Assembly: GCF_002797975.1 (NCBI RefSeq)
Contig: NZ_PGET01000001.1
Location: 2,356,001 to 2,420,000, forward strand
Source of the DNA: [Clostridium] celerecrescens 18A
GTDB lineage: Bacteria; Bacillota; Clostridia; Lachnospirales; Lachnospiraceae
Direction of reading: 5' to 3'
Length of the DNA stretch: 64,000 nt
Below the pieces are notes generated by a model that saw only the letters and a program-made list of their open reading frames with translations, had not been told where the DNA came from and ran no database searches. Position numbers and translations under genes: made by a program. This document shows positions 43,260 to 51,457 of the stretch, piece after piece; positions within the stretch are counted from its first letter, which is position 1; every line of letters begins with the position of its first letter.

Positions 43260-43517
43260 TTATAAATTGGTCTTAAGAAACTCCTTAAGAAAATCCATTG
43301 CCTTGTTTTCATCCTGTCCCTCTGCAATAAACTCCAGGCATTCTCCATGACGTGCTCCCAGACTTATGAGCGAGAGTACATTCTTACAGTCCGCTGTGCC
43401 TTTCCTGCTTTTAAGGGTTATACGGCACTCGTATTCCGATGCCACCTTGCTCAGCCTCAAAGCATTGATGGCATGAAGCCCCTGCTTGTCCGATACAATG
43501 TATTCATAACTAATCAT
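43260..43517 (-). CDS. HPr-like phosphocarrier protein with altered active-site and regulatory residues
   Basis: An 85-residue HPr-family protein. His15 is present in KQGLHAINALRLSK. The Arg and Pro that follow it in HPr (HARPA) are Ile17 and Asn18 here; Arg17 normally stabilises the phosphohistidine. At the regulatory serine position 46 it has Asn (DCKNVLSLISLG), so HPr kinase could not phosphorylate it there. The rest fits the fold, with ITLKSRKGTADC and ECLEFIAEGQDENKAM. It lies upstream of mupG in the PTS cluster and may be a dedicated carrier for this system. The general HPr would be encoded elsewhere (inference). Confidence 0.85.
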   Translation of the reverse strand: MISYEYIVSDKQGLHAINALRLSKVASEYECRITLKSRKGTADCKNVLSLISLGARHGECLEFIAEGQDENKAMDFLKEFLKTNL

Positions 43518-43815
43518 CTCATCATCACCCTTTACGATTCATGCGAAAACGATAAGCCAATGTCAGAACGGCATGACACTGGCGGTTGCAGTAGGTTGAC
43601 TCCAGCTATTTACAGCAGGAGATAAATCCTCTCCATATTTTAACATACAATCCATAATTATCCACAGTGAAATTATACAGATTTTATTGCCATAACCTAA
43701 TTACAGTGAGTAATTGGGGAATCGCATAATAATCATATGTCATCTGTGCGCAGCCCCCTTTTCATACATATTTTCCGGATCCGTTTTAGAGTAACTGTTT
43801 TGAGTTCGACAGTTC

Positions 43816-44004
43816 CTAATTCCGAACCCGGAAATAAGTCTTGTATAAATCTGAAATATCCATCTCCTCTACGAATCGACTTATTAGACACACGTAATCA
43901 TTATCTGGAATTATGCATTCGATATTTAGTTGCAATTTCAGTTGATAAAAGCACTTTTTTCGAAGTCTGGCAATTTCTTTTTTCATAATAATGGAGCTGC
44001 GCAC
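43816..44004 (-). pseudogene. Transposase N-terminal remnant (IS1182-like)
   Basis: The minus strand encodes about 60 residues resembling the N-terminus of IS1182-type transposases, with LNIECIIPDNDYVCLISRFV and EEMDISDLYKTYF, matching the family pattern I-P-x-N-D-x-V-R-L-L followed by E-x-D-L-S-x-L-Y. The frame ends at a TAG, after which only short pieces resembling the next segment (SNSKQLL) are seen before further stops. The catalytic part is missing. It is the remainder of an old insertion. Confidence 0.5.
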
Positions 44005-44027
44005 TAATTACTCAGTGCGGCAGCCCC
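43993..44027. repeat. GC-rich hairpin at the edge of the transposase remnant
   Basis: Imperfect arms, GGAGCTGCGCACT (43993-44005) and AGTGCGGCAGCCCC (44014-44027), form a long stem with one bulge. It lies directly before the transposase start. It may be an insertion-sequence end or the distant terminator of the surface-protein operon. Confidence 0.4.
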
Positions 44028-44139
44028 ATGCTTTTAGTTATATTAATTTTACATGTGCATTTATGCGATGGGCATATCTCGTGGTCGCAATCATACCACA
44101 TAATTTGAAATATACCATCAGTCAGAATACCCAATAATC

Positions 44140-47100
44140 TTACTCATCTTTCTGCCTTCCAGACTTCTTTCTTTCAGCTCGCCCTGAAAAACACACTCCG
44201 CAAAAGCTTATACATGAGAAAAGTAGCAATATCCAAGCTTCTGAACGGTTATCTCCTGTCTTGGGCAATCCTGCCGGTAGTATGTATTCATCCGGAATCC
44301 ACGTAGAATTATCATCACTCATTCGCCAGGTACCAATTGGGATTCCATTTTCATCAATTTCAACATATTCCCGTTCATTTCTAGGTACTATGCTGTGGCC
44401 TGGTGGTACGGTTGGAGGGGCTATTATCGGTGCCTCTGTCTCTGCCGGAATCTCCGGATCTGTTGGCGCAGGAGTGGTGGGGATTGCCGGAATGTTCGGC
44501 GTACCTCCGCCGGATGATCCACCGGATGAGTTGTTTTTCCACTTGGCATAAAGCGTAATATTTTCAGTCACGATATCGCTGCCAAAGTTCCAGGCTTTCA
44601 GGAAGGTTTCGTTATCTTTATACCAACCACCGAAGGTATAGCTTGTTCTTGTCGGGTTGATCGGAGCAGTAACAGTTTCACCGTAATTCACAGTCCGGCT
44701 GTCAACGAAACTTCCGCCATTGCTGTCATAAGTTACTGTGTATGTGATAGGGATAATGGTCACAGTAAAGAATTTTCCAACTGCACGATTTCCGCTTCCG
44801 TCCACGGCACCCAAATCAACCCGGTAGGTACCCGGCACCAGTTGATGAATCAGCTCCAGCGATCCGTTGGCGAAAACCGTGTCCAAAGTAATGCCGTCAC
44901 GACTATAATAATTGTCGGTTACGCTTACTCCGGCCATTTGTAACAGCGAAGCAACGTCAGTGTGAATCGCATTCCGGTCTATTGTAAAAGAGGGAATAGC
45001 CACATCAATAACAGGGCTGACTGCATCATAAACATAAACTTTTACGGTACCTGTACAAGTTTTGGTCTGCCCATCGGTACTGTCCACCCATACAGCGGTC
45101 AAATGAACAAGATATTCCGCACCACGATGGGTGATCTCGTTATAATCCACCTGACTGTAGTCACTACTGGTAATCACAAAACTTTCCGGAATTGGAATAT
45201 CGGTGGAGACATTTTTAACCGCGGCTTGCAACATAGTTTCAAAGTTGCTCCAACTTACACTGCGATCCACAAAAGGATTCTTATCGCTTACCGCGAATTC
45301 CAGATATTGTACGTTTTCCAACGCAAATACAGACTGATTGGACCAAACTGCATACACGTCGATATCACCTGTAATCCTGGTCAGTTCATTAAACACGGTT
45401 CCGTCGGGAAGGATCCACCCACCGAAGTATTGGCCTGCGTGTATCGGGATGGACGGCATATTGTTTTGCAGCGTGGTATTGTACGCTGCTGTTTTAATGT
45501 CATACAGGACACCGGACTGCATGGTATCATCCAGATAAAAGCGCACAGTGTGATCCATGGCCTTCCATTTGGCGTGCAGAACCGTATCTCTCTTGATCTG
45601 GGTAGAAAAGTTCCATGAGTTGTCGGTTTCATCTAGCCAACCATCGAAGGTGTAGCCGGTTTTCACAGGAATTCCAGGGTTGGATGAGTAGTTATCATAC
45701 AACACAATCTGAGTATTATATACGCTGTTGATATCACCCTTCTCTTTCAAGAAAAGAACTGTATAAGGGTTAGGTGCCCATACCGCATACAGATTCATGT
45801 CCTGGGTAACCTTGGTGGAAAAGAACCACCGTTTGCCGTTTTCATCCGCCCAGTAGTTGAAAGTGTGACCTTCTTTCGAAACATTTACCGTTGTCGGCGA
45901 AACCGTGTTGCCCGTCGCAACTGTTTGAGTATCTATTACCACACCGTCGCTAATAAAGCTTACAAGGCATCTATCCCATCTGGCATACAGCGTCATGTCA
46001 CTACGTACAGGTGCGCCGAGATTGGAAGCGGTTTTAAAGGTCCACAATTCACCTGTGGCGTTTTCCCATCCTGCGAAGGTATAACCAGTTTTCGAAGGCG
46101 TTTCTGCGGGCGCCTCAATACCATCGTTATAGACGACCCCCGTGATATCGGTGGGAGTTGGACTGCCTCCTCGGGAATCAAATTTAACGGTGAGGGCCAT
46201 AGCCTCCATATCGGTGTCGGAATACTGAATATCAAAATTGTTGTAGGCCCAGTCTTTCCCCCAACTATAGACTTTGTAGCTGGGATCGGAGCCGTTGTTG
46301 ATCCGCTGTGCATGCAAGTCTATATAGGTTTGATTGGTCATCTTGTAGAACACCGAAGCAATATTGCCATTCATCACCGTATTGGTGACAGCCAGGCTGT
46401 TCAGAAGATTACTCATATTATTACCGCCAATACCGCCGCCATGTTTTGGACTTTGGTTGTTGATAATTTCAGAATCTGCAATGGTCAGCGTACCATTTTC
46501 AAAATAGATTCCACCGCCATTTCCATTTGCAGAGCGGTAACCGGTATTGTGGGGCGCTCCACCTGCGACGTTGCCGTCGATCACAGTATCACGGATCGTT
46601 ACATCGTTGGTGTTTACCTCAATTGCAATCGCCCCACCGGTAGAATTGCACACATTGCCGGAGAAGATGCAGTTTTCCATCTCGACCGTATTCGCGGCAG
46701 CAGAGCCGTCGATATCAATCGCCCCGCCAAAATTGTTTGCCTTATTATTATAGAATTCCGCATATTGGATTGTAACGCTATTTCCCTCAATGATACAGAT
46801 AGCACCTCCGCAACTATTGGCGAAGCCGTCGCGAAATACGACGGGGTTACCATCTGTACCTTCAATGTTCATGCCGGTACGTCGAGCATAGACGCCCGCG
46901 CCGCTGAGCGCCCCCGTGGTGTTGCCCAAAAACGCCGTGCCGCCCCCGATATTCAAAGTGCCATAATACTGGTAAATACCACCGCCTCCATTCCCCCAGG
47001 AGGCTTTGTTTCCGGTGAAGGTCACCAGGCTGCCATTGCCGATAGTGGTAGTGCAATCATAGGCATATAGGCCGCCGCCGTTCCCATCAGCGGTATTACT

Positions 47101-48462
47101 TGTAAACCCAACGCTGTCACCGATATTAACCTCACTCCGGACAGCATAGATACCGCCGCCATCGCCGCTTACAGTAGAAGATCTGTAAGCGCGGTTAGAC
47201 ATGAACATAGTATCTTCGCTTACATTGATGGTACTATCCTCCAGGTAAACGCCGCCGCCCCCACCAAAATATGCGTAATTATAGCGAATAATAGAACCTC
47301 CTAAAATATTGACTTTACTATTACCGCTGGCATGGATGCCACCTCCGTTTGAAGGGTTTCCACTGGTCATACATCTTTGAATTGCGGAGTCTTTCACATT
47401 AAGCTCCGCGCCGTTCTTCACCACAATACCGCCATACCAATTGTTACTGGGATTGCGTCCTTCCACTATCACATTTTCTAAGGACAGCACTGCACCTGAG
47501 CCGTCTACGATGAAATGGCGGTTATCGGCTGTTATGCGCATCATATAGGTGGAAGCGGCACTCAGATCACTCTTAATCGTCAGGTTTCTTGTCAGTGTAT
47601 GGGATTCGTTGCCGAAGTCAATGTCCGCCGTCAGGACAATAACACTTATTTCCGGATTGTCGAAAGCCGCCTTAAATTCCGTATAGTTTCCCACTGCTGC
47701 CTCAGCCGACATTGCAGCTGGAGCCAGGAAGAAACTCCAGTAGGTCACGCCGTAGGTTTCGTCCTCAAGATAATCACAGCGCCAGCCGGAAGCCATGAGA
47801 CTGCTGTCCACTTCATACTGCCAGCGCGGCTTTTGCACCTCAAGTGCAGATAGAAAGCCACCCTCGTCCATAGCCGTCTGGTACTCAGTTTCGTAGTCGT
47901 CCAACATGGCCTGCACCTCCGCAAGCGTGGCGGGCTGCGGATCAAACGCAAATACAGTAACATTCCTGGTCTCCGTAACGGACTCTGCCTCGTATTCGAC
48001 CGTATATATACCTTCGGTATTAATATCAAAGCCGCCGTCGTCTCGGACTTTTACCGGAATCGAATCACCGTCTTCAGCTTCATCCCTGGCAATCACGCCA
48101 TCCAGCAGGTCGAAGCCGCTGGATCCCAGTGAGACAACAACGTCCGCCGCCGTGATCTTGACCGTTTCTTTCTCAATTCCAGATTCAGAGGGACTTGCAA
48201 TAGAAGGTGTTGCTTCGGGATTTTCTCGCAAATAAGAATTCTCTGACAGTCGGTTCTGCCGGTCTGGAGTCACATCATCAGACGACATCACAGGGTCTGG
48301 TTTGTCTGCGTCAGATGGTGTCTGCACCTGAACACCGCTGGCAAATACCTGGGCTGATGTCACCCAGGTATTTGCCAGATAACCTGACTCCATATTACCG
48401 AGAAGTATCATAATCAACAAGAGTTTTGCCAGAAAATGTCTTATGTTTCGTCTTTTTAGCAT
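44140..48462 (-). CDS. LPKTG-anchored surface protein with beta-helix and InlB-type repeats
   Basis: A 1,440-residue cell-wall protein. A signal peptide (basic MLKRRNIRHFLAK then LLLIMILLGN) is followed by a Ser/Thr/Pro-rich stretch and an Ig-like domain (about 90-160). Residues about 250-740 form a right-handed beta-helix with repeated glycine-rich turns such as GNGGGIYFENG and FGGAIDI. Then come four InlB-type (Listeria-Bacteroides) repeats, each ending in a W such as TLYARW, HAKW and DVYAVW, two bacterial Ig-like segments and a fifth repeat (TYDSNGGSFVDSRTV). A Pro/Thr-rich spacer leads to LPKTG near residue 1400, a hydrophobic helix and a basic tail. I chose the ATG at 48462 with GGAGGT upstream. 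It is the last gene of the sortase locus and its probable substrate. Confidence 0.92.
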   Translation of the reverse strand: MLKRRNIRHFLAKLLLIMILLGNMESGYLANTWVTSAQVFASGVQVQTPSDADKPDPVMSSDDVTPDRQNRLSENSYLRENPEATPSIASPSESGIEKETVKITAADVVVSLGSSGFDLLDGVIARDEAEDGDSIPVKVRDDGGFDINTEGIYTVEYEAESVTETRNVTVFAFDPQPATLAEVQAMLDDYETEYQTAMDEGGFLSALEVQKPRWQYEVDSSLMASGWRCDYLEDETYGVTYWSFFLAPAAMSAEAAVGNYTEFKAAFDNPEISVIVLTADIDFGNESHTLTRNLTIKSDLSAASTYMMRITADNRHFIVDGSGAVLSLENVIVEGRNPSNNWYGGIVVKNGAELNVKDSAIQRCMTSGNPSNGGGIHASGNSKVNILGGSIIRYNYAYFGGGGGVYLEDSTINVSEDTMFMSNRAYRSSTVSGDGGGIYAVRSEVNIGDSVGFTSNTADGNGGGLYAYDCTTTIGNGSLVTFTGNKASWGNGGGGIYQYYGTLNIGGGTAFLGNTTGALSGAGVYARRTGMNIEGTDGNPVVFRDGFANSCGGAICIIEGNSVTIQYAEFYNNKANNFGGAIDIDGSAAANTVEMENCIFSGNVCNSTGGAIAIEVNTNDVTIRDTVIDGNVAGGAPHNTGYRSANGNGGGIYFENGTLTIADSEIINNQSPKHGGGIGGNNMSNLLNSLAVTNTVMNGNIASVFYKMTNQTYIDLHAQRINNGSDPSYKVYSWGKDWAYNNFDIQYSDTDMEAMALTVKFDSRGGSPTPTDITGVVYNDGIEAPAETPSKTGYTFAGWENATGELWTFKTASNLGAPVRSDMTLYARWDRCLVSFISDGVVIDTQTVATGNTVSPTTVNVSKEGHTFNYWADENGKRWFFSTKVTQDMNLYAVWAPNPYTVLFLKEKGDINSVYNTQIVLYDNYSSNPGIPVKTGYTFDGWLDETDNSWNFSTQIKRDTVLHAKWKAMDHTVRFYLDDTMQSGVLYDIKTAAYNTTLQNNMPSIPIHAGQYFGGWILPDGTVFNELTRITGDIDVYAVWSNQSVFALENVQYLEFAVSDKNPFVDRSVSWSNFETMLQAAVKNVSTDIPIPESFVITSSDYSQVDYNEITHRGAEYLVHLTAVWVDSTDGQTKTCTGTVKVYVYDAVSPVIDVAIPSFTIDRNAIHTDVASLLQMAGVSVTDNYYSRDGITLDTVFANGSLELIHQLVPGTYRVDLGAVDGSGNRAVGKFFTVTIIPITYTVTYDSNGGSFVDSRTVNYGETVTAPINPTRTSYTFGGWYKDNETFLKAWNFGSDIVTENITLYAKWKNNSSGGSSGGGTPNIPAIPTTPAPTDPEIPAETEAPIIAPPTVPPGHSIVPRNEREYVEIDENGIPIGTWRMSDDNSTWIPDEYILPAGLPKTGDNRSEAWILLLFSCISFCGVCFSGRAERKKSGRQKDE

Positions 48463-48466
48463 TAAA

Positions 48467-48661
48467 TTACCTCCGTTTTTCTTGTATAAGTCGGCGGCCA
48501 TTCCGTTTAGCTTCCATTTGGGCCATCTCAGTCAGTAAAAAGTGATAGACTTCCTTATCCTCCGGATCCTTCTCGTTGTTTTCATGATTAATCAACTTCT
48601 CTCTGAGAAGAATCCAGAGCTTACGATGTCTCTTACTCACCCTTTTCCACCTATCACTCAT
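48467..48661 (-). CDS. Small basic protein of the sortase locus
   Basis: A 64-residue, highly charged protein (MSDRWKRVSKRHRKLWILLR at the start, MEAKRNGRRLIQEKRR at the end) with no membrane segment. Its ATG overlaps the stop codon of the preceding gene in a TAATG arrangement, which points to translational coupling. The next gene starts 4 nt after its end. This placement, rather than recognised homology, is the reason to call it a gene. The arginine/lysine-rich helix might bind membrane, nucleic acid or an acidic partner. No function is assigned. Confidence 0.6.
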   Translation of the reverse strand: MSDRWKRVSKRHRKLWILLREKLINHENNEKDPEDKEVYHFLLTEMAQMEAKRNGRRLIQEKRR

Positions 48662-49182
48662 TATTCTACGGTCAATAAAACCCCCGCATCAATTTCAGTC
48701 ATCTGCTCCATACTATCCGGATCATATACCATGAAAACAGCAGTTGCGTTATGCTCCCCCGCTTCTGGTACCCGTTCCAGTTCTACATAAGCATTTCGCT
48801 CTCCCGGCTTCAGTATTTCTGAACAAAACAATTTTTCCCCCGTGTCATCCAGAATTAATTTCACCTTTACATACTGCTCATTCTCTGCCGGATTTCCAAT
48901 CATCAGATTGCAGCGTTTACCGCCTCTTGATACCGTGGGGCCGACATTCACCTGGATCACAAAATAAGAGGGCTCCTTCTGGTCTTCACTTTGGCCCGGG
49001 ACATGGGTTGGGAGTACATATTCTCCATCCTTTGCATCCTCTGCGAACTGATAAGTGCTCTCCTTGCTGCCACGTTGTAAGCAGTAGGCGGTGAGCATGG
49101 AAGCAAGGGTAATTATCAGCCCAGCCATTATAGCCATCCTATTTTTACTCAATGATTTTATCAACAATTTCAACGCTCTCAA
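48661..49182 (-). CDS. Membrane-anchored accessory protein of the sortase locus (paralogue of the 50826-51431 product)
   Basis: A protein of up to 173 residues. A single N-terminal membrane segment (MAIMAGLIITLASMLTAYCL) is followed by an outside linker and a beta-rich domain with VKVKLILDDTGEKLFCSEIL, KPGERNAYVELERV, AGEHNATAVFMVYDPDS and a C-terminal AGVLLTVE. The same domain pattern is in the product of the 50826-51431 gene. The start is uncertain: the frame can begin at a TTG at 49182, overlapping the cyclophilin gene, or at an ATG at 49137; neither has a strong ribosome binding site. A role in handling the surface proteins is likely from the context only. Confidence 0.75.
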   Translation of the reverse strand: MRALKLLIKSLSKNRMAIMAGLIITLASMLTAYCLQRGSKESTYQFAEDAKDGEYVLPTHVPGQSEDQKEPSYFVIQVNVGPTVSRGGKRCNLMIGNPAENEQYVKVKLILDDTGEKLFCSEILKPGERNAYVELERVPEAGEHNATAVFMVYDPDSMEQMTEIDAGVLLTVE

Positions 49183-50044
49183 TCACCACATCTTTCTTTG
49201 GCTTTCGTTCTTCGGCTGATACCTTAACCTGGGTAATTGCTTCTGCTACATTCAGCCCTTTTAAAATCTGACCAAATACCGTATGACCATAATCCAGTCC
49301 CCAGGCACCTCCTACCTGACGGTACTGCGCTGCGACTGGTGCATACTTTGCCTCATATTCACTTGGTATGCCTTCGGATGCAATGGCCTGAATTTCTTTA
49401 TTTAAATCGTCCTCAAATGTTTGAATTTCCTCTTTACTCAGTTCTTTTTCCTTGCTAAGCTCTTCTAATTCTTTCAGACGCAGATTCATCAGATCATTCA
49501 TATAGCAGTTAGCTGGAATGATCCGGTCATCTTCTGGGATTTCCTCTCTTACAAGCAGATAAAACTGGCTCAAATTACTGTTACGGGTATTGCCTCCGTC
49601 TCCGGCCATTGCAATTGCACCTTTAAAATGATACAGCCCATTGTCAACCTCATCTTCAAACGGTTCCCCCCACAGACTTCTCTCCTCTGCTTCCGGATCT
49701 CCCGGTTTTCCACCTTGGGTCAGCTCCCCACGCTTTGCATAATAAAACAGACTGCCGTTGTAATATCCTTCTTTTGCTAAACCGATAAAATTCTCTACTG
49801 CCTTGGGGGCCTGTTCCGGATACAGCAAAATGGTAACATCTCCAGCTGTAGTATGGAGAATTGCGTAAGGTCCATCGGATTCTACTAACTGCGGATTTTC
49901 TGCCGGTTCTGCCTGAATGGGAAAACTGTCTGCAATATCAGGAGATACTTCTGCATAGCTCTGTTTCTTTATGCATCCGGTGACCAGCACAGCAGTCAGG
50001 CCCGCCAAACATACCAGTGGAATTATCTTACACTTATTTCTCAT
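49145..50044 (-). CDS. Cyclophilin-type peptidyl-prolyl isomerase lipoprotein
   Basis: A 299-residue secreted foldase. The N-terminus is a lipoprotein signal (CLAGLTAVLVTGC, with the lipidated Cys near residue 24). The cyclophilin domain starts at about residue 60 with AILHTTAGDVTILLYPEQAP and NFIGLAKEGYYNGSLFYYAK, and continues in GAIAMAGDGGNTRNSNLSQF and DYGHTVFGQILKGLNVAEAI. An insertion of about 70 mostly charged residues, including KEKELSKEEIQTFEDDLNKE, interrupts the domain and is unusual for this family. I chose the ATG at 50044 with GGAGG upstream; its first 11 nt overlap the sortase gene. It probably folds the large proline-containing surface proteins of this locus. Confidence 0.88.
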   Translation of the reverse strand: MRNKCKIIPLVCLAGLTAVLVTGCIKKQSYAEVSPDIADSFPIQAEPAENPQLVESDGPYAILHTTAGDVTILLYPEQAPKAVENFIGLAKEGYYNGSLFYYAKRGELTQGGKPGDPEAEERSLWGEPFEDEVDNGLYHFKGAIAMAGDGGNTRNSNLSQFYLLVREEIPEDDRIIPANCYMNDLMNLRLKELEELSKEKELSKEEIQTFEDDLNKEIQAIASEGIPSEYEAKYAPVAAQYRQVGGAWGLDYGHTVFGQILKGLNVAEAITQVKVSAEERKPKKDVVIESVEIVDKIIE

Positions 50045-50816
50045 TCTGTTCTTCCTCCATATCACTTAAAACTCCATATACTACATATCTGGCATTGTTA
50101 TATTCATAGGAGCATGTACAAAGTGCCAATATTCGATCATTTTCTTCTACTGCAACCGGACTTTTAAATGTCGAAGAAACCAAAAGCTTTTTCAGCCATC
50201 TCTCCCGCGCATCTGCACGTTCAAATATGATTGGAAATGTTCCATTCTGGCCATCCAGTATCTCTCCGGCAAATAAATCTACCCGGTAATCCTGATCCGG
50301 AGTATACAAATACAGTACCGGATGCTCCTCATAATAGCTTTGTGTCTTATAACCAGAAAGAGAGGAGAACATCCGCCCTCCTCTGATGTGATGACCATAC
50401 AGAATGGTCACATCATCCTGAAACTCTTTCTGGTTCTGGCTATCCATAAAGATGGAGCCTATGATACTACTTACACCATCAGCAGTATGATTCAGATAAT
50501 AATCATTATCTGCCCCTTGAACAACCGGATAATCAATATCTGATTCCGGTGACCAGATCCATCCAGCAATATCTGAATTCCATTGCAGCAATGTCTCAAA
50601 ATCCGGCCTTTTCCTTGTATGTGTACCCACAGCTGCAAGATCCTCATCACCATTCATCACAACATCTGATTCACGGAATGCCATTTCTCTTATCTGGTCA
50701 TATGCCTGCTCTGCCTGAACCCTGGGTTTCATCTCCTGATAAAAATTCCAGCCGCAAAAAACAGCCCCTGCAAAACATAAGAACAGTCCCAAAAATAATA
50801 ATCGTTTATTCTTCAT
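50034..50816 (-). CDS. srtB: Class B sortase
   Basis: A 260-residue membrane-anchored transpeptidase that cuts a C-terminal sorting motif and links the protein to peptidoglycan. One N-terminal membrane segment (LLFLGLFLCFAGAVFCGWNF) is followed by the sortase barrel. The catalytic His is in VTILYGHHIRGGRMFSSL near residue 141, the nucleophile Cys in ILALCTCSYEYNNARYVVYG near 230, and the catalytic Arg in the same stretch. The helix inserted before the last strands and the ALCTCSYEY form point to class B. It lies 9 nt after the accessory protein gene. The LPKTG protein at the end of the locus is the likely substrate, although class B enzymes often prefer NPxTN-type or related motifs. Confidence 0.92.
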   Translation of the reverse strand: MKNKRLLFLGLFLCFAGAVFCGWNFYQEMKPRVQAEQAYDQIREMAFRESDVVMNGDEDLAAVGTHTRKRPDFETLLQWNSDIAGWIWSPESDIDYPVVQGADNDYYLNHTADGVSSIIGSIFMDSQNQKEFQDDVTILYGHHIRGGRMFSSLSGYKTQSYYEEHPVLYLYTPDQDYRVDLFAGEILDGQNGTFPIIFERADARERWLKKLLVSSTFKSPVAVEENDRILALCTCSYEYNNARYVVYGVLSDMEEEQNEK

Positions 50817-50825
50817 CCTAATATC

Positions 50826-51431
50826 CTAATTTAGTACATTCACCTGAATTTTTACCTGAACCTGCCCGATATCATCCAAAGACTCCGGATCGGTCGCAAT
50901 AACCTGAGCCGTGCAATCATAGTTTCCAGCCGGAAGGTTTTTCTTTAACTTTATCTTATCAATATACTGTCCCGGTTTTAAACCCTGACTCTCATACAGA
51001 ACTTCATTTGTATCGTCTCTGCGAATCACGACTCGGCAGTAATAACGGTTTTCCGGTATATTCTCCAGGCCAATAGAACCTTCACTTTTTCCATCATTAA
51101 AAATAGCTTTGGCATTAATTGATACGTTAAACATGCCTTCTTCCACAACAGAGTTAAGAATCCCCTGAACTTCTGTAGGTGTTTTCCCCTGCAAAGAACC
51201 ATCCTGAGCCAGCTTGTCAAACCAGTATTTGGTTGTCGCATCCATTACCTGATTCTGTGTATACCACCAATATCCACCAGCTGCGCCAGCAACAATAAGA
51301 AATAACAGGATCAGAAGAAGGGCTTTTTTCTTGCCCTTCTCCCCTCCTTTTTTATTGTTTACAACGCCAGATGCCGGGTCTTTTTCCGAGACTTTCTCTT
51401 GAGTAATTTGTGTGTCATTCATTTCTTCCAA
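50826..51431 (-). CDS. Membrane-anchored accessory protein of the sortase locus
   Basis: A 201-residue protein. A hydrophilic, Lys-rich N-terminus of about 36 residues precedes a single membrane segment (ALLLILLFLIVAGAAGGYWW). Outside lies a linker (about 60-105) and a beta-rich domain with NRYYCRVVIRRDDTNEVLYE, GLKPGQYIDKIKLKKNLPAG and NYDCTAQVIATDPESLDDIG. The last part matches the domain of the 48661-49182 product (DDTxE, LKPG, a hydrophobic-AG turn, TAxxxxxDPxS). The start is probably the TTG at 51431, which has GAGAGG 8-9 nt upstream; the ATG at 51422 has no properly spaced site. It follows the giant surface protein by 26 nt. Confidence 0.78.
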   Translation of the reverse strand: MEEMNDTQITQEKVSEKDPASGVVNNKKGGEKGKKKALLLILLFLIVAGAAGGYWWYTQNQVMDATTKYWFDKLAQDGSLQGKTPTEVQGILNSVVEEGMFNVSINAKAIFNDGKSEGSIGLENIPENRYYCRVVIRRDDTNEVLYESQGLKPGQYIDKIKLKKNLPAGNYDCTAQVIATDPESLDDIGQVQVKIQVNVLN

Positions 51432-51457
51432 CGTTTAAACCCTCTCTTTCGACTGTG

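Larger units (their letters stand above)
43518..44139. other. Intergenic region with promoter-like site and transposase remnant
   Basis: This 622-bp region separates the PTS cluster from the surface-protein locus. A TATAAT at 43677-43672 (minus strand) may be the -10 box of the HPr-like gene; the -35 is poor. The transposase remnant and the hairpin at 43993-44027 are listed separately. I see no other gene. Confidence 0.45.

Noticed and set aside
43737..43988. An 83-codon plus-strand frame before the surface locus
   Set aside because: It has no ribosome binding site and overlaps the better supported transposase remnant on the other strand.
45865..47070. A 401-codon plus-strand frame opposite the LPKTG gene
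   Set aside because: It is antisense to a convincing beta-helix coding region and resembles no protein; its length comes from the repetitive GC-rich glycine codons on the other strand.
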